A DNA stretch of 64,000 nucleotides from Rhabdophis nuchalis (GCA_039707465.1 CM077645.1:64429850-64493849), one strand, 5' to 3'; positions 33,801 to 45,871 are shown, numbered from the stretch's first letter. Made by a program: numbers and translations. Notes: generated by a model from the letters alone, not told the origin.

Positions 33801-34463
33801 ATAATCCTATGAAACACAAAACTGGGATACTAAATCTCAAGCCAACATGGCACGATAAACCATCTACTATTATGGATGACTTAAAATATATGCAAAAAGC
33901 CCCACTGAACTTAAAGCAATACTCAACGCAGTTCACCTTTTCAGCAGTGACATCAAAATGAACTTTGGATTTGAAAAATATGCTATATTATCCATGCAGC
34001 AAGGAAAAATGAAAAAAATAGAAAGAATAGAACTGGGAAATTGGAGCATAGTGAAAGCATTAGCAAAGAATCATGGTTACAAATACCTAGGCATATTGAA
34101 AGCAGATAACATCTTGAATGGAAAAGTAAAAGAATAAATGCAAAAGGTATACATCAGGAGGGTCTGCAAAATATTAAAATCAAAGCTGAATACTGGAAAC
34201 ATAATCAAAGCCATTAATACATGGGCAGTTCCAGTGATACTCTACTTAGCTGGAATCATCAACTGGACTTTGGCTGAACTGGAAAACATGGACCAGAAAA
34301 TGCACAAACTTTTGAATATGTACCACGCTTTACATCCACAAAGTGACATCGACAGGTTGTACCTGCCAAGAAAAATATGGGGCAGAGGGCTATCCACCAA
34401 CTGTAGAAGAAGAAGAACAAAGTTTGAATGATTATGTGAACCAAAGTACAGAAAATTGCTGCA

Positions 34464-35879
34464 CATTAGTCCCACAGAGTTTTTAACACCTTAACTGACA
34501 ATTTATTTTATACTCTCCCCAAGGAGCCTTCGGTGACTCTCCCAAAGTGGATTCTTCTTTTTTTAATTAGAAGATTAACTTTTTTCTCTGGTCCTTATTA
34601 TAACTTTGGATTTGAATTTTGATTTGAATTTTTCTACGGTATCTTGGACTTCTCTGACTGCTCACTTTTCCGACGCCATTTTTATTGAACAACTACAATT
34701 AGAACAATGGTACACAGAAAGCCTCCAGCTGGAAAGTCCCTTTCTGCCCCATCATCTGCCAGATCCAGCCCGATTTTACAAGGGAAAATTACTGAGATGT
34801 TACAAAAAGAATTAGCTGGAGAGACCTCCCAAGAACCAACTACTAAGGAGATGCTGCAGGATATAATGAGAGAAATACAAGAAATCAGAAAGGACTTGAC
34901 AGATTTAAAGTTAGAGATGCGAGAGACAAAAGGAAATACAATAGAAAATAAACAAAAAATTGAAGTGTTAGAGAAAGGAGCAGAGGAGATGAAAGAGGAG
35001 TTAGGAGAAATGCGAAAAGAAACGGTAGAAATTACTATGCAGATGTCAAAGATTGAGTTCGAAAGAATGTCTCTTTTCCTCAGATTTCAGAATGTCCCTG
35101 AAGAGGAAGGGGAGGACCTTAGGGACTTAATGTGTACAATTTTAGCAGATTTTACAAAAAAAAAATAAGAATATTTCTGGGGGGATATAGACTTGATTTA
35201 TAGAATTAATTCTGCATATGCTAGGATAAATGGTGTACCAAGAGAAGTTCATATTAAATTTCTAAGAAGGTCTACAAGGGATGAGATACTGAGGGCCCAA
35301 CGGGGGGGGGGGGGAGCATTAAAATACCAAGACAAAGAGATTGCCATATTAAAGCAGATTCAAAAAAAAATTCAAGAGATTAGGAGGAAGTATTCCTTCT
35401 TATCCAAAAAATTATATAAAAAAGGAATCTGGTTTAAATGGCTGATGCCTGAGGTATTGCTGGTATTCTGGGAAGGGGGTAGAGTTAGAATTAAAACAAT
35501 AGGAGAGGCAGAGGCTTTTCTTAGAAAGTACTCCCCACTCCTAGAAGAAAAAGAGGGAGCAGGAGGGGCCGCGGCTCCGCCCATTGAAGAGAAGGAGGAA
35601 GAAGAAACCATTGCTAAGAGACTCAGATCTCAAAAATAAGTATGTTTTGAAATTCACTGTAACCAAGATGGATGTTAAAAAGAAAAAAGAATGATTGAAT
35701 GTATGAAATGTAATATGATATATCTATTTCTCACCACTATATATATTTTAAAACGTATTTGTATGAAGCCCCAGAGGCGATCACCAACCCTAAAATGTTA
35801 TCATTAAACCTTACCACTTCCCCTTTTCCTATAAAAATTGTTAAAATCAATAAAAATTGTTTGGGGAAAAAAAAGAATA
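34464..35879 (+). mobile_element. ORF1-only L1 (half-L1) with 14-bp TSD, copy 1
   Basis: Flanked by a perfect AGAAAATTGCTGCA duplication (34450-34463 and 35880-35893), so the insert is delimited exactly: 1416 bp. It comprises a 243-nt leader, an L1 ORF1 (34707-35639, one frameshift), a ~220-nt 3' UTR with 'aaaatcaataaaaattg' and an A-rich tail. There is no ORF2 and no 5' truncation of the ORF1 leader is evident. The last ~120 nt and the ACGCCATTTT motif upstream of the ATG (34673-34682) are shared with the minus-strand copy at 53626-55606. The arrangement equals the mammalian HAL1 design. Confidence 0.85.
34707..35639 (+). pseudogene. L1 ORF1 protein gene, frameshifted
   Basis: The first frame (34707-35168) starts MVHRKPPAGKS and forms a Glu/Lys-rich coiled coil (about residues 45-115) followed by FLRFQNVPEEEGEDL, the start of the RRM-like domain. 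It stops in an A-run at 35154-35166. A second frame (from 35193) resumes with YRINSAYARINGVPREVH, IKFLRRSTRDEIL and the C-terminal domain GIWFKWLMPEVLLVFWEGG, ending AKRLRSQK. Together these are an L1 ORF1p-type RNA-binding protein (coiled coil, RRM, C-terminal domain), broken by one indel. Confidence 0.82.
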
Positions 35880-36716
35880 AGAAAATTGCTGCAGGTTGTG
35901 AAAATGGAGAACAGTATAAAAATGGAGAACAGTATAAAAACAGAAACAAAGGCAGATTATAAGGAAAAACAACTGGATGACATATTAAATAGATGGAAAA
36001 ACCAAAGCTTTGCATGGACAACACTTGAAAAACATTGAAGTAAAATGTGATGATAACTAGACATGGACATGGCTTAAGATGGGAACCATCAAGAAAGAAA
36101 TGGAAGGTTTAATACTGGCTGCTCAAGAACAAGCATTACAAACTAATGCCATAAAAGCTAAAATACAGAAATCCACTGACAATCCAAACTGCCGACTTTG
36201 CAACAACAAAGTCAAAACTGTTTCACATTGAATATGTGAATACAGCAAAATCGCACAAACTGATTACAAAGCTATACATGACCGAGTTGCTAAATTAATC
36301 TACAGGTCATTATGTAAAATATATGATTTACCTGTATCCAGAAAGTCGTGGGAACATAAAGTGGCAAAAGTTATTGAAAATTAGAAGGTGAAGAAAAAGA
36401 AGTAGAAAAAAAATCACAAAATATTGTGGCCTGACCATCGAAGCTACATGGTTAGGGATGAAACATGTAACAGTGATACCCATTGTTATTGGGGCACTTG
36501 GTACCATGTCCAATAATTTTATAAGATACATCAACAAATTGCAGCTTCCTGCAAAAAACTGTGCTGCTTGGAACATCATATATTTTAAGAAGGCACTTGG
36601 TGATACCTAGGATGCTGGCAGCAATCCATACCAACTATTAGCACCAGTCAATAGTATTTGTGATGCATTTTTGAATGTTCAGTTGGCTGAGTTTCATGTT
36701 TAATGAATAAAGATGG

Positions 36717-38404
36717 CCATATTTATCAATACATATTGGGAAATGACTTGCATCTCTAAAGATAATATTTTTTCTCTCCCTTATTTCAAGACATGTTAAA
36801 TCATGAACTATGATTTACAAGTTACAGTCTTTGGAATCATATATCATGCAAAACCCAAACCAAACTAACTACATTGTGGCTTAACATAATGAGTCAAATT
36901 ACAGAATTGTTTTTCAAAGGAATAATCAAAAAAGGAATTATTGATAAAACTATGAAAACCTTGTGTCCTTTGTTCTGGAAAGATAAAGCTGTGTTAGCTT
37001 TTTGTGGACAATGTCATTGTATTGAGGAGTAAGATGATCACGATAGTTGCTAGGTTGCTTCTATTTATTATGAACAATATATACTTTTATATATTAATCA
37101 GAGGATTTGCATACAGGTTGAATATAAATGTCTTCCTGACTATGAACTCAATCAATCAATCCATAAGAATACTTCAAACTGATCAGCATGGTTCAATCTG
37201 AATTGTCCTTCTGTCTTAAAACCCAAATACTCCTTGTGAAAATGATTGGTTATGAGAATATCTGTTAAAACTATGGGATTGGACTCCACACATCCAACAG
37301 ACTACTAGAGAGCAGTAATATTTTAAAAATACCCTTTTCCACAATGCAGATTTTGTAGACAGAAATGTAAGTTTAAGTCAGTAAGCTTTTATTCCAACAA
37401 GGAACCAGGAATCCATAGAAATTGTTCTTTTCGTTGTTCAGAATAATTATCCTTTAAGTCTTCTTAGACCTATTATCCTTACCTTGAAATCTCTACCTTC
37501 CTTTGGTTAAACAATTAAATGTGTATTTTGATATTGTGTTATTAGTCCAGTAATCCCAGAACTCTTAAAATCCAGATAAATCATTTGAATTGAATATGTC
37601 TCTTATGCTACAAGTAATGTCTCATTGACGGAAGATGACTTTTATGCCAGTAAAGATTGTTTTCAAGGAGAGCAGTGCTTTGAGTTGCTGGCATCACATA
37701 AGTAGGAATAACTCTTTTCCTATCTAGGAGCATAATTCAAGGGTTGGCTTATACGACAAATGGATTAATTGACATAACTGGAATGATTGGTAGTTCTGGG
37801 ATAAAATGTGTAAATCTATATTTTCGATTTATGATTTTCCTTTTTTGGGAAACAAATAATTTTTATCATGTCTTTGATTTTACAAGCAATTCCTACCTAA
37901 TTGACTGCCCACAAGTGCCATAGGAACTAAAGTAAGTGTTTGCTCACTTCCTTGTACCCAAGATAATGAAGTTTGTATCAAATGTCCAGTTTTACATCCT
38001 GATGAATTTCTGTCTCACTTTCTGTATGTGTATGTGTTTCTCACATCAGCAATCTAGTTCTTGTATGTCAAACATTTGATTTATTTTTTCAAGTTAGTAG
38101 AAGTGACTTCCTTTTTTTACTCAAATTCCTATCTTGGAATTCTTCCAAACAGTTATTCATATGTGTCAGAATATAAAATAACTAAAAGGATCAGAAATTT
38201 TACTGTAGGCTATGGAACCATTGTTGCTATTGCTTGAAAAATTAAGATAGTAAATAATAAGATAAAGGTGTTCTGTACATCACGCATCTGTGTCAGCATT
38301 ACTTTTAGTCAAACTTCTCTAAATATGGCAGGATCTGCTACTGCAAACACGAAAAACTATGCCACATTGTACACAACAAAATCAGTAAGTGGATATATAT
38401 CTTA
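36717..38404. other. Intergenic AT-rich sequence
   Basis: No gene, transposon end or RNA is recognised in this 1.7 kb. Confidence 0.5.
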
Positions 38405-39170
38405 TTTCAGGGTTGTGTAACCTGAAAGGCCATAAGGAAAAATAAATATTTCTCCTGTTCACTCTAGGGGAGCAGTGCTCACCTCTGTTTCTTAGGCAAG
38501 GGAGCCAGCATTGTCCAAAGACGCTACTTGGTCATGTGGCCAGCATGACTATATGCCAAGGAGTACAGAACACTGTTAATTTCCCACCAAAATGGTACCT
38601 ATTTATATACTTGCATTTATATGTTTTTTTTATAATATTTTTTTTTATTTATTCTTATAAAAATAAAATCATACAAACATAATTTTAAACATATTGCCGT
38701 CACAGCGCGAGAAAGCATAACATTTAAATAACCAAACTTAACATTACCGTCCTAATAATAGGCCTAATATTTAACACCAATATTTACACTATATACAGCC
38801 CATCTAGTTAACCTACCTACTTCATCAATTCTTATTCGTCCTTTAATTTCTGATTGATATTATTTACCAATATCTGATTTAAACATATATTATTGCTTCA
38901 GTTGTTATTATTCGGTCGTTCCCGTACCCAGTTATACCACCTCTTCCACGAGTTGTAGAATTCTGAGTCCTTTTTTCCTTTAATTAATTTTGTTAATCTA
39001 TCCGATTCTGCACATTCATTAATTTTATTTATTACTGCCCTATCCATTGGTATTTGATCACTCTTCCATTCCTGGGCAAATTGCATTTACATGCTTTTGA
39101 ACAACTAGGTTGGCAGGAACTGAAATGAAATGAAAATAGGCTAATTTTTGCCTATCTCCTTGTGGAGACA
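38405..39170. repeat. Widespread squamate interspersed repeat hosting an L1 insertion
   Basis: 'Gcagtgctcacctctgtttc', 'gggagccagcattgtccaaa', 'gtcatgtggccagcatgact' and, after the L1 insertion, 'ttgaacaactaggttggcag' follow the consensus of a repeat common in lizard and snake genomes. I cannot assign its class. It is interrupted by L1 at 38624-39080. Confidence 0.5.
38624..39080 (-). mobile_element. 5'-truncated L1 (ORF2 end) with 13-bp TSD
   Basis: The duplication TTGCATTTATATG (38611-38623) / TTGCATTTACATG (39081-39093) matches at 12 of 13 bases. On the minus strand the insert opens inside ORF2 (FAQEWKSDQIPMDRAVINK ... EFYNSWKRWYNWV), then a stop, ~270 nt of 3' UTR and an A-rich tail at the 38624 end. 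The apparent start MQ of the 62-codon frame comes from the duplication and not from L1. Confidence 0.85.
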
Positions 39171-39428
39171 TTCTGGGGCCAAAAGAGAATGGGATAGAAG
39201 TGGCTTGTGAGCTGCACTTCTAATAAACCTGCCCCACCCAAATATCCTACAGAAAAATCATAAGACAACAAGCAGAAATTGAAATAAAGCAATATAGATG
39301 TCAGATATTGTTTCAAGATCACAAACTTTTCCCCCAGAAAACATCCATTGATAAAAAGACATGTAATGTATTGAATGAAGATACATCAGTTTTGTGCTTC
39401 ATAACAGCCATAGCATAGTCCTGTAGCA

Positions 39429-39611
39429 CAGGGGTCCCCAACCTTTTTTGCACCAGGGACCGGTTTCATTTTAAAGAAAGTTTTGCGGACCGGCTGAGTG
39501 GCTCAGCAGTCATGTGACTGGGTGGGTGTGGCCAACTTGGAAAATGTGAAACTCACTTAACAATGGTCTTGGTTAACAACCAAACTTTTGGGCTCAATTG
39601 TAGTCATAAGT

Positions 39612-39674
<63 letters not shown>

Positions 39675-40629
39675 CTTTCTTTCTCTGTCTCTTTCTCTTT
39701 CTTTCCCTCTTTCTCTCTCTTTCTCTCTTTCTCTTTCTTTCCCTCTTTCTCTTTATTTCTATCTTTATTTCTCTTTCTCTTTTTTTTCTTTCCCTCTTTC
39801 TCTTTTTCTCTTTCTTTCTTTCTCTCTTTCTCTTTGTCTCTTTCTCTCTTTCTGTCTCTTTTTCTTTCTCTCTTTCTCTCTCTCTTTCTCTCTTTTCTCT
39901 CTCTTTCCTTTCTGTCTCTCTTTCTCTCTGTCTGTCTTTCTTTCTCTTTCTCTCTTTCTTTCTCTCTCTCTCCCACTTTCTTTTTTTTCTTTCTCTTTTT
40001 CTTTCTCTCTCTCTATCTCTGTCTCTCTCCTTTGTCCGCCCATCTGTCACTCTATGTGTGTGTGTGTGTCTGTCTGTCTGTCTTGCATTCACGCACTTAA
40101 TCACTCATTCTGTGTCTCTCTCTTTCTCTCCCTCCCTCCCTCTCTCTGTCTCTCTGTGTGTGTCTGTCACTCTCTGATTCCCCCCTCCCTCCCTGTCTCT
40201 CTCTGTGTCTGTGTCTCTCTTTGTCTGTCTGTCGTCGCCCCCGCCCTGCCCCCACCCCCCACGGAGCCTCCTCAGCCTGGCCCGCCGTGCTCACTCGCCT
40301 TAGCCTGCCCCGCCCGCCCGCCGCGCTGGTTCGTTCGTTCGCTCGCTCAGGCTCCTTCCAGGAGCTGAGAAGACTTCGTATGTGTGTGTGTGTGTGTGTG
40401 TGGGAATCGGCGGCCGGTAGGGAGGGCTGTTGCTGCGGTGCCCAGGAGTGCCACCGTCGACGAGGGTGGAGGAAGAGCCGCACTCCAACGGCACGAACAG
40501 TTGTGCCTGCGCTCTCCCGCGCGCTCTGCCCAGGGGGCTGCCCCTCCTCCTCCTCTCCGGCCCTGCGGCCCGGTTCCTACCAAGCCACGGACCGGCACCG
40601 GTCCGCGGCCCGGGGGTTGGGGACCCCTG
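39429..40629. mobile_element. 1.2-kb hAT (Charlie/MER1-like ends) with perfect TSD
   Basis: Perfect 15-bp inverted ends CAGGGGTCCCCAACC are flanked by a perfect CTGTAGCA duplication (39421-39428 and 40630-40637). Subterminal 'gcaccagggaccggttt' and 'ggaccggcaccggtcc' are present. The interior holds a piece of the 0.4-kb TIR repeat (39505-39610), a 0.6-kb pyrimidine tract and a CpG-rich segment (40235-40575). No transposase. Low-complexity frames inside are artefacts. Confidence 0.9.
39612..40234. repeat. Pyrimidine tract, (CTTT)n grading into (CT)n
   Basis: Begins as pure TTTC repeats (39612-39672), then interrupted CTTT/CT repeats with short GT runs near 40054-40080 and 40156-40165. Almost no purines for some 600 nt on the plus strand. 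It is expanded inside the hAT element at 39429-40629. The long Ser/Phe/Leu and Arg/Glu/Lys frames are repeat translations. Confidence 0.9.
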
Positions 40630-40637
40630 CTGTAGCA

Positions 40638-43289
40638 GATGCATTGCTTGCAAAATATCACAAATTCAATTCTTAATTTCCCCAGGCAAAACTAAGAAGG
40701 GCATGGCTAACATACTGACTAAGCCATGATTTAGTTTTGTTTAATTTGGGTTTAGGAGATTAGCTCATATTTTAACATTTGAATCAATGTTATTTAATAA
40801 TAAAATTACTTAGTGGTGGCTGGCAAATATGTAGCCCAGGACTACTACTTTATGTTTATACTTATATTTCATAATTCAGATACATATCAGAACTAAGACC
40901 CATTACATTTCTTGAGGTTATTCTCAAGTTAACTGATTATACAATGGCATCATGAGTTTGACATGCACAAATTCTGGTTTTCATATACAAAGTCTATATT
41001 GTCCAGTGTAGTGCTGAACAATCAGTGTGTCTTTGGAGCATCAGTATTTAACCATATCTTTCTATCGCATATAGAATAGAATATATTCTATATATTCAAT
41101 TATATAAAATATATTTGAATTTTGACCAACCTTCTTTTTTTGAATTACAACATATCCCCACCGTTGTATTGAGTAGATCACTACTCTCATTTATACTGTC
41201 ACAGCAAATATTAATCTGATAAATTGATTAAAGCCATTATATGAAAAACATAAGATACTTGGCAATTGTTCTTGATTTAGATAAACAGACTATCAAGCAA
41301 CATCTAAAGTAAATCCCTTTAGTCAACAGGGTTTTTTAAAAATATCAGTGTAAAAGATTCTAGAAACTGATAAAATGAAGGAACTGAATCTTAGACTTAT
41401 TCTGGATTTTTAAAACTTTAGTTCACACTGAATAACTTAACTCTTGTTTAAACATTTGGCTGGATATTGCTTGGAAACATTATTATTAGAAATAAAGGTT
41501 CTTTAAAATTTACATTGCATATGTTTGCACAAAAGAAAGTAAATTATATAATCCTAATGTTAAAATGTATATTTAAGATAAACTAAACAATCACATATCA
41601 CTGTATGTTCTTGACAGTGGCTGACAAGAAATGAATCTGAAGTTATTTTCTCTCACAAATATAAGGAAAATATTAATTTTCTTCATTTTAGATCATGTTT
41701 TGGAAATAAGCTGAAATAATCAAGAATGGAAGTTCTTGTTTAAACATACTTTGAAGAATTTATTGTATTAGTAGATTACAGTCATTGTGTTAGGATAGTA
41801 TCTATGCCATATTCATTTTTGTGAACATAATGGGAAATTCTACAGAGTGATTGTGTTTTAATAAAACACCCCCTGCTGAAAAGGAATACTAATGATTTTA
41901 GAAAGAGATGTACAAAGACAAAAATAGCATCTAAATTTTCAGGTTTTATTTTGTATTAATCTTTTGAAATAATAATGTTCAAGATAGCTTTAAAAGGGCT
42001 TAATGCTGTTTGGAGCTCTGTATTTTCTGTCAGTTTGAGATACATTTATAATAGGATTCTAACATCTTTTAATCATGTAGGGGAAATCTTAAAGCAAATT
42101 TCAGCCAAATAATAGAATTTTGTAGCATTAGCTCATATTGAGCTAAGCAGACTATGATTCATTCAAGGTTTATAATGACCTTGAGATCAACTGTTGTGTT
42201 GGAGAGTACATAAACTGCCTGGAAATATTTAAGAAAAATTGGTATATAAATGTACTAAATAAATCACTATTCTTATACATTAATGCTGCCATTAACGGTC
42301 AGAGTGTTCCATCAGCTATTATATCAAACTAATGAAAGGTGGGGTTTTTTTCACTCAAGCCCAATTTTGCAAAAAAAAAAAAGTTTTTAACCCCATCTAT
42401 TTAATATCCTAAATTCAGTCCATAATGTGGTATTTGAAGCAGATCATGGCCCAAGTCCCAGGATATAAGACAAGTGTAGCTCTAGGCCTTTAGCAGAAAA
42501 TGGCCTGAATGCCAGCAGAACAATAGGTAATGACTTAAAGAGCCATGAAGCTTATATTTTAGAGGATAAAATTCAGACTTAGTACTGAATATAACCGAAA
42601 GTTTCAAAAAAAAAATAAACTCACTAATTCTGAGTTAGCAAGTAGTGACTGAATGACTTAGAAATAAAACCACTCATAAGAGTTGCCCAAGTCAGAATGT
42701 GGAAGGGGAGAAAAACCTGTAACATCTTATTAAATCTACTTTTCTATTTTCAAGCATGGCTATTTCAGTGTTATCAAAATTAATACAAATATTAAAATAG
42801 ATGATCCTTCATTATGAGTCAAGTATTAAGATCAGGGAAAGAAAAATATAAGGTTAGACAGAAGAGGAAATGTCTTTGGGGATTTTCATAATTTGGCAGT
42901 ATTTTTACCAAGCTCACTTTTCCTATGCACTAAAACTGGAGGTCACATGATTTTGGAATGTGTATCCAAAGATAATACTACCTTTAGAAGACTCTACTTA
43001 CAGGTAAGTAACTCTTCTTTAAAAGAGGTATCTTTGTGAGGCAGGCTGTTTATGGGAGCAATTTGAATTGAACTTTAAATGAAAAAGGCATATCTCTGTA
43101 AGTGGTAATAATTTTAGTCATCTCACTGTAGCTAGGGGTTGTGGAATTCATTAGCACAGATTAACATATAAAGTGGGTGAGATATCGAATAGCAAACGTA
43201 AGGTTTAGGGACCTTAATTCATCACTGAATGAACAGCGTGTACAGTATTAGGGACTATGAAATTTTTAATTTACACAAAGTGTCCAAGA
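40638..43289. other. Intergenic AT-rich sequence
   Basis: No coding signal, transposon end or RNA is recognised in this 2.65 kb. A segment at about 41900-42220 is low-repeat and moderately complex but has no specific signature. Confidence 0.5.
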
Positions 43290-43790
43290 ATATAGGGAAT
43301 AAATTTAAACCCCAAACAGATAATGGAGCTGTGCCCTGCCTCACTGGCAAGTTGAATTGTTTTTACACTGAGTGAAGAAAGCTAATTATCCCAAGCACAA
43401 GGAGACTGCTAAAAATAATAAGATTATAAAGAATAATTTGCTGATATAATTACAACAAAATTGGGTACACACAATCGTCAGATACATGTATTGCTTGACC
43501 TGGGCGAGAAAGTGAAATAAATCCTTCCTCTATAGCCTTCGTAAATTTGTTTTTATCATCTCAAAGTGGTGTTTGCATAGGCAACACAATTTGCATGTGT
43601 AATGTGGCTGTACAAATTGACAACAAGTAAATTATTCAAAGAAATAGGCTGGTTGTGGGTCTGAACTATCTCCACAAAGCCTATTCATTTTGAAGAATCA
43701 CTGAGACGTGAAGCCCATGCATCAACCATTTTCTGACAATCCTCAGACTTATTGTCTCCTAAAATGTCATTATGACTATTATTTATGAAG
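43290..43790. other. Candidate conserved non-coding block
   Basis: Repeat-free with balanced complexity: 'gccctgcctcactggcaagt', 'gaaagctaattatcccaagc', 'cctgggcgagaaagtgaaat', 'gtttgcataggcaacacaat' and an octamer-like ATTTGCAT (43589-43596). No frame of note. It resembles a distal enhancer; conservation is untested. Confidence 0.35.
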
Positions 43791-44453
43791 CTAATTCATT
43801 TATTAATATATATTTAACTCTGACTTGTCATGCACCTTAGTAGGCTTTCTGTGCTCTGCATATTTTTTGAATAGATGAAAGAGTTTTGCATGCTGTAATG
43901 ATTACTCTAAGCTGCTATAGATTTATAGAATGCAGCTTTATTATCTACTTGCATTAATACCTTTTTATAACTTTTCCCCCCTTAGGGCCATGAAATATAA
44001 ATGGCAAATGACATATCCAAAAGATTGTGTAAGAAGAGATTTTCTTGGAGTTTGCTGAATATTAGAACAAAATGGGTTAGCTAACTGTTTAAAGCTTATC
44101 TCATTTTTAAGAGGGTATAATAATTATATTAGATTGACTACTTCCCAAGTTACATGCATTGTCCACCCATTTCAGGAAACTGGAGAATATTTCCAAAATA
44201 GAAACATTTTGCTTATTATTTCTTGTAATCACACACACCCCCAAAAGGGGGGGGGGAAGATTAGTTTGATAAGCATGCAGGGACTGAATAGGGATTGACA
44301 CTGAACGTCAACTTGCCTTATCATAGTCAAATTGCTTGTAGCATGAAACAGTGTAGTTAGAATATTAGTAATTTAACATATTTTTCCTCTTTAGCAACTT
44401 TTAAGATGTTTGGTATTAAGAAATATATTATTAAAATATTAAAAAACCAAACA

Positions 44454-45135
44454 TTAGACCTTTCTGAAAACAAACCAATTGACTAGAGATGCACATAGTT
44501 GCAGAAGCATGGATGCTACTGAGGAGTTTCTTGGGAGGGTCTGTTTACCTTCAAATTTTTCAGACATTTCATTTTGAGCTCCTGGTGTCACAGCAGACTT
44601 TTCCATCAAGGACTCGCTTTGAACCTGCTGTGAATTATTGAGAAACAAACATATCAACTGGTTGTGACACATCAGTTAAAGAAAGAAAGGATTACTCGGA
44701 TTTTTTTAGGACAAGTAGGAAAAACAAGTTTCAGGCAGAGAAAACCTCAAGATGACGCCTAGATCTGGGTAGTGGAGAATTTTTAAAACCTAGGTTGTAT
44801 CATAAACAAAGCCTTGATGAAACAATGATCGCAGATTCTTTACGAAGTTTATGTTTTGTAACGGTGGCACCATCATTATCTCTTGGGAATATACAAGGGC
44901 AACTGCAAGAATTGAAATGAAGAAGCGGAGAACACCACCCCTACCAGTTATTCCATCCTTTTCTATTGGGAAAGCTGAGAGAGAAGAAAAAATGCCAAGT
45001 GCGATTCCTCAAAGTTCATTGCAACAAGAAACAAAAAAGAAAAAGAGACGTGCTCCTCTTCCACCAACTCCTAAAATGCCAAACAGATTTGAAGAAATGG
45101 ATAATAAAAGACAAAGTACAATTGATCCTTTTCAA
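44454..45135. pseudogene. Coding-like fragment with Cordon-bleu-type KRAP motifs
   Basis: On the plus strand one frame (about 44740-44905) reads FLKPRLYHKQSLDETM and ADSLRSLCFV, and another (44907-45135) reads MKKRRTPPLPVIPSFS, then KKKKRRAPLPPTPKMPN and FEEMDNKRQST. Two KKRRxPxLP motifs resemble the KRAP motifs of Cordon-bleu proteins (COBL/COBLL1). The adjacent minus-strand frame (44672-44454) reads SQQVQSESLMEKSAVTP and MSEKFEGKQTLPRNSS, also coding-like. The frame switch and opposite orientations suggest a rearranged retrocopy, not a working gene. Orthology is a guess from motif style. Confidence 0.35.
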
Positions 45136-45261
45136 CTGTCATTTGTCGGCCTTTTCATTTGTCTGGAGAGAGATTCCTGTTGTGGCTGTCGCTGCTTTCT
45201 GTATTCCACCTGGCGCTCAAACCAATTTCATTGTAATTTTATTATTACAATGACAATAAAG

Positions 45262-45321
<60 letters not shown>

Positions 45322-45325
45322 TCAA
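45136..45325 (+). repeat. LINE 3' tail ending in (ATT)20
   Basis: 'Ccaatttcattgtaatttta' then 'acaatgacaataaagattat' and a pure ATT array (45262-45321). The same tail 'accaatttcattgtaatttt' and 'gacaataaagatgatgatta' is at 57335-57385. This is a common squamate retroposon tail; class not determined. Confidence 0.6.
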
Positions 45326-45811
45326 AGCTTCTTCTGTTATCTTTGTTTCTCTATTTTCTCCTGACCCCGATTTCTATCCAGGTTTGTTCTTCCTTTTGCC
45401 CTCAGTCATTTCCTTTTGTTCCCATTGCAACTGTGCTTGCTCTTACATCGCCACCATGTCCATCCTGGTTGCTGGCAGTTGTTATTTTCCTTCTTTATCT
45501 TGGCTGGAAAGAGAGTGGGGAGTGTGAGCATACTCTCGTGCCTCTGTGAAAGAGAATAATTTGTAAGTGAAGGGGGAGAGGACCAGTAGTGTATGCAAAT
45601 GGGCAATCAATTAATTTTACCAGGAATTATTTTTACAAATAATTTAATTTTAATAGCAAGTTATTTAATTACTTTTCCCCTTTCCTTCTTTTTCAGGCCT
45701 GTTGCTTCTGAATAGTTGTGTGTGAATGTAAATGAATGTGTGTATCTCTATATATTTCTTCTTTATCACTCTTTTTTTTTGTCAAGGAAAGGCAGCGTGT
45801 GTGCTTGCTTG

Positions 45812-45840
45812 TTTGCTCGCTTATTTATTTATTTGTTTGT

Positions 45841-45871
<31 letters not shown>

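Larger units (their letters stand above)
33850..36716 (+). mobile_element. R4-like LINE, split by a half-L1 insertion
   Basis: The left part (33850-34463) encodes RT-thumb sequence: NHGYKYLGILKADNI, KAINTWAVPVILYLAGIINW and HALHPQSDIDRLYLPRK. The right part (35894-36716) continues with EGLILAAQEQALQTNAIKAK, the CCHC-like NCRLCNNKVKTVSH and VIPIVIGALGTMSNNF, then a tail 'tttaatgaataaagatgg'. These motifs are characteristic of R4-like LINEs. There are several frameshifts and stops, so it is dead. Removing 34464-35893 (one duplication copy) restores continuity. Confidence 0.7.

Noticed and set aside
39557..40177. Frames up to 204 codons rich in Ser/Phe/Leu or Arg/Glu/Lys
   Set aside because: Direct translations of the pyrimidine tract.
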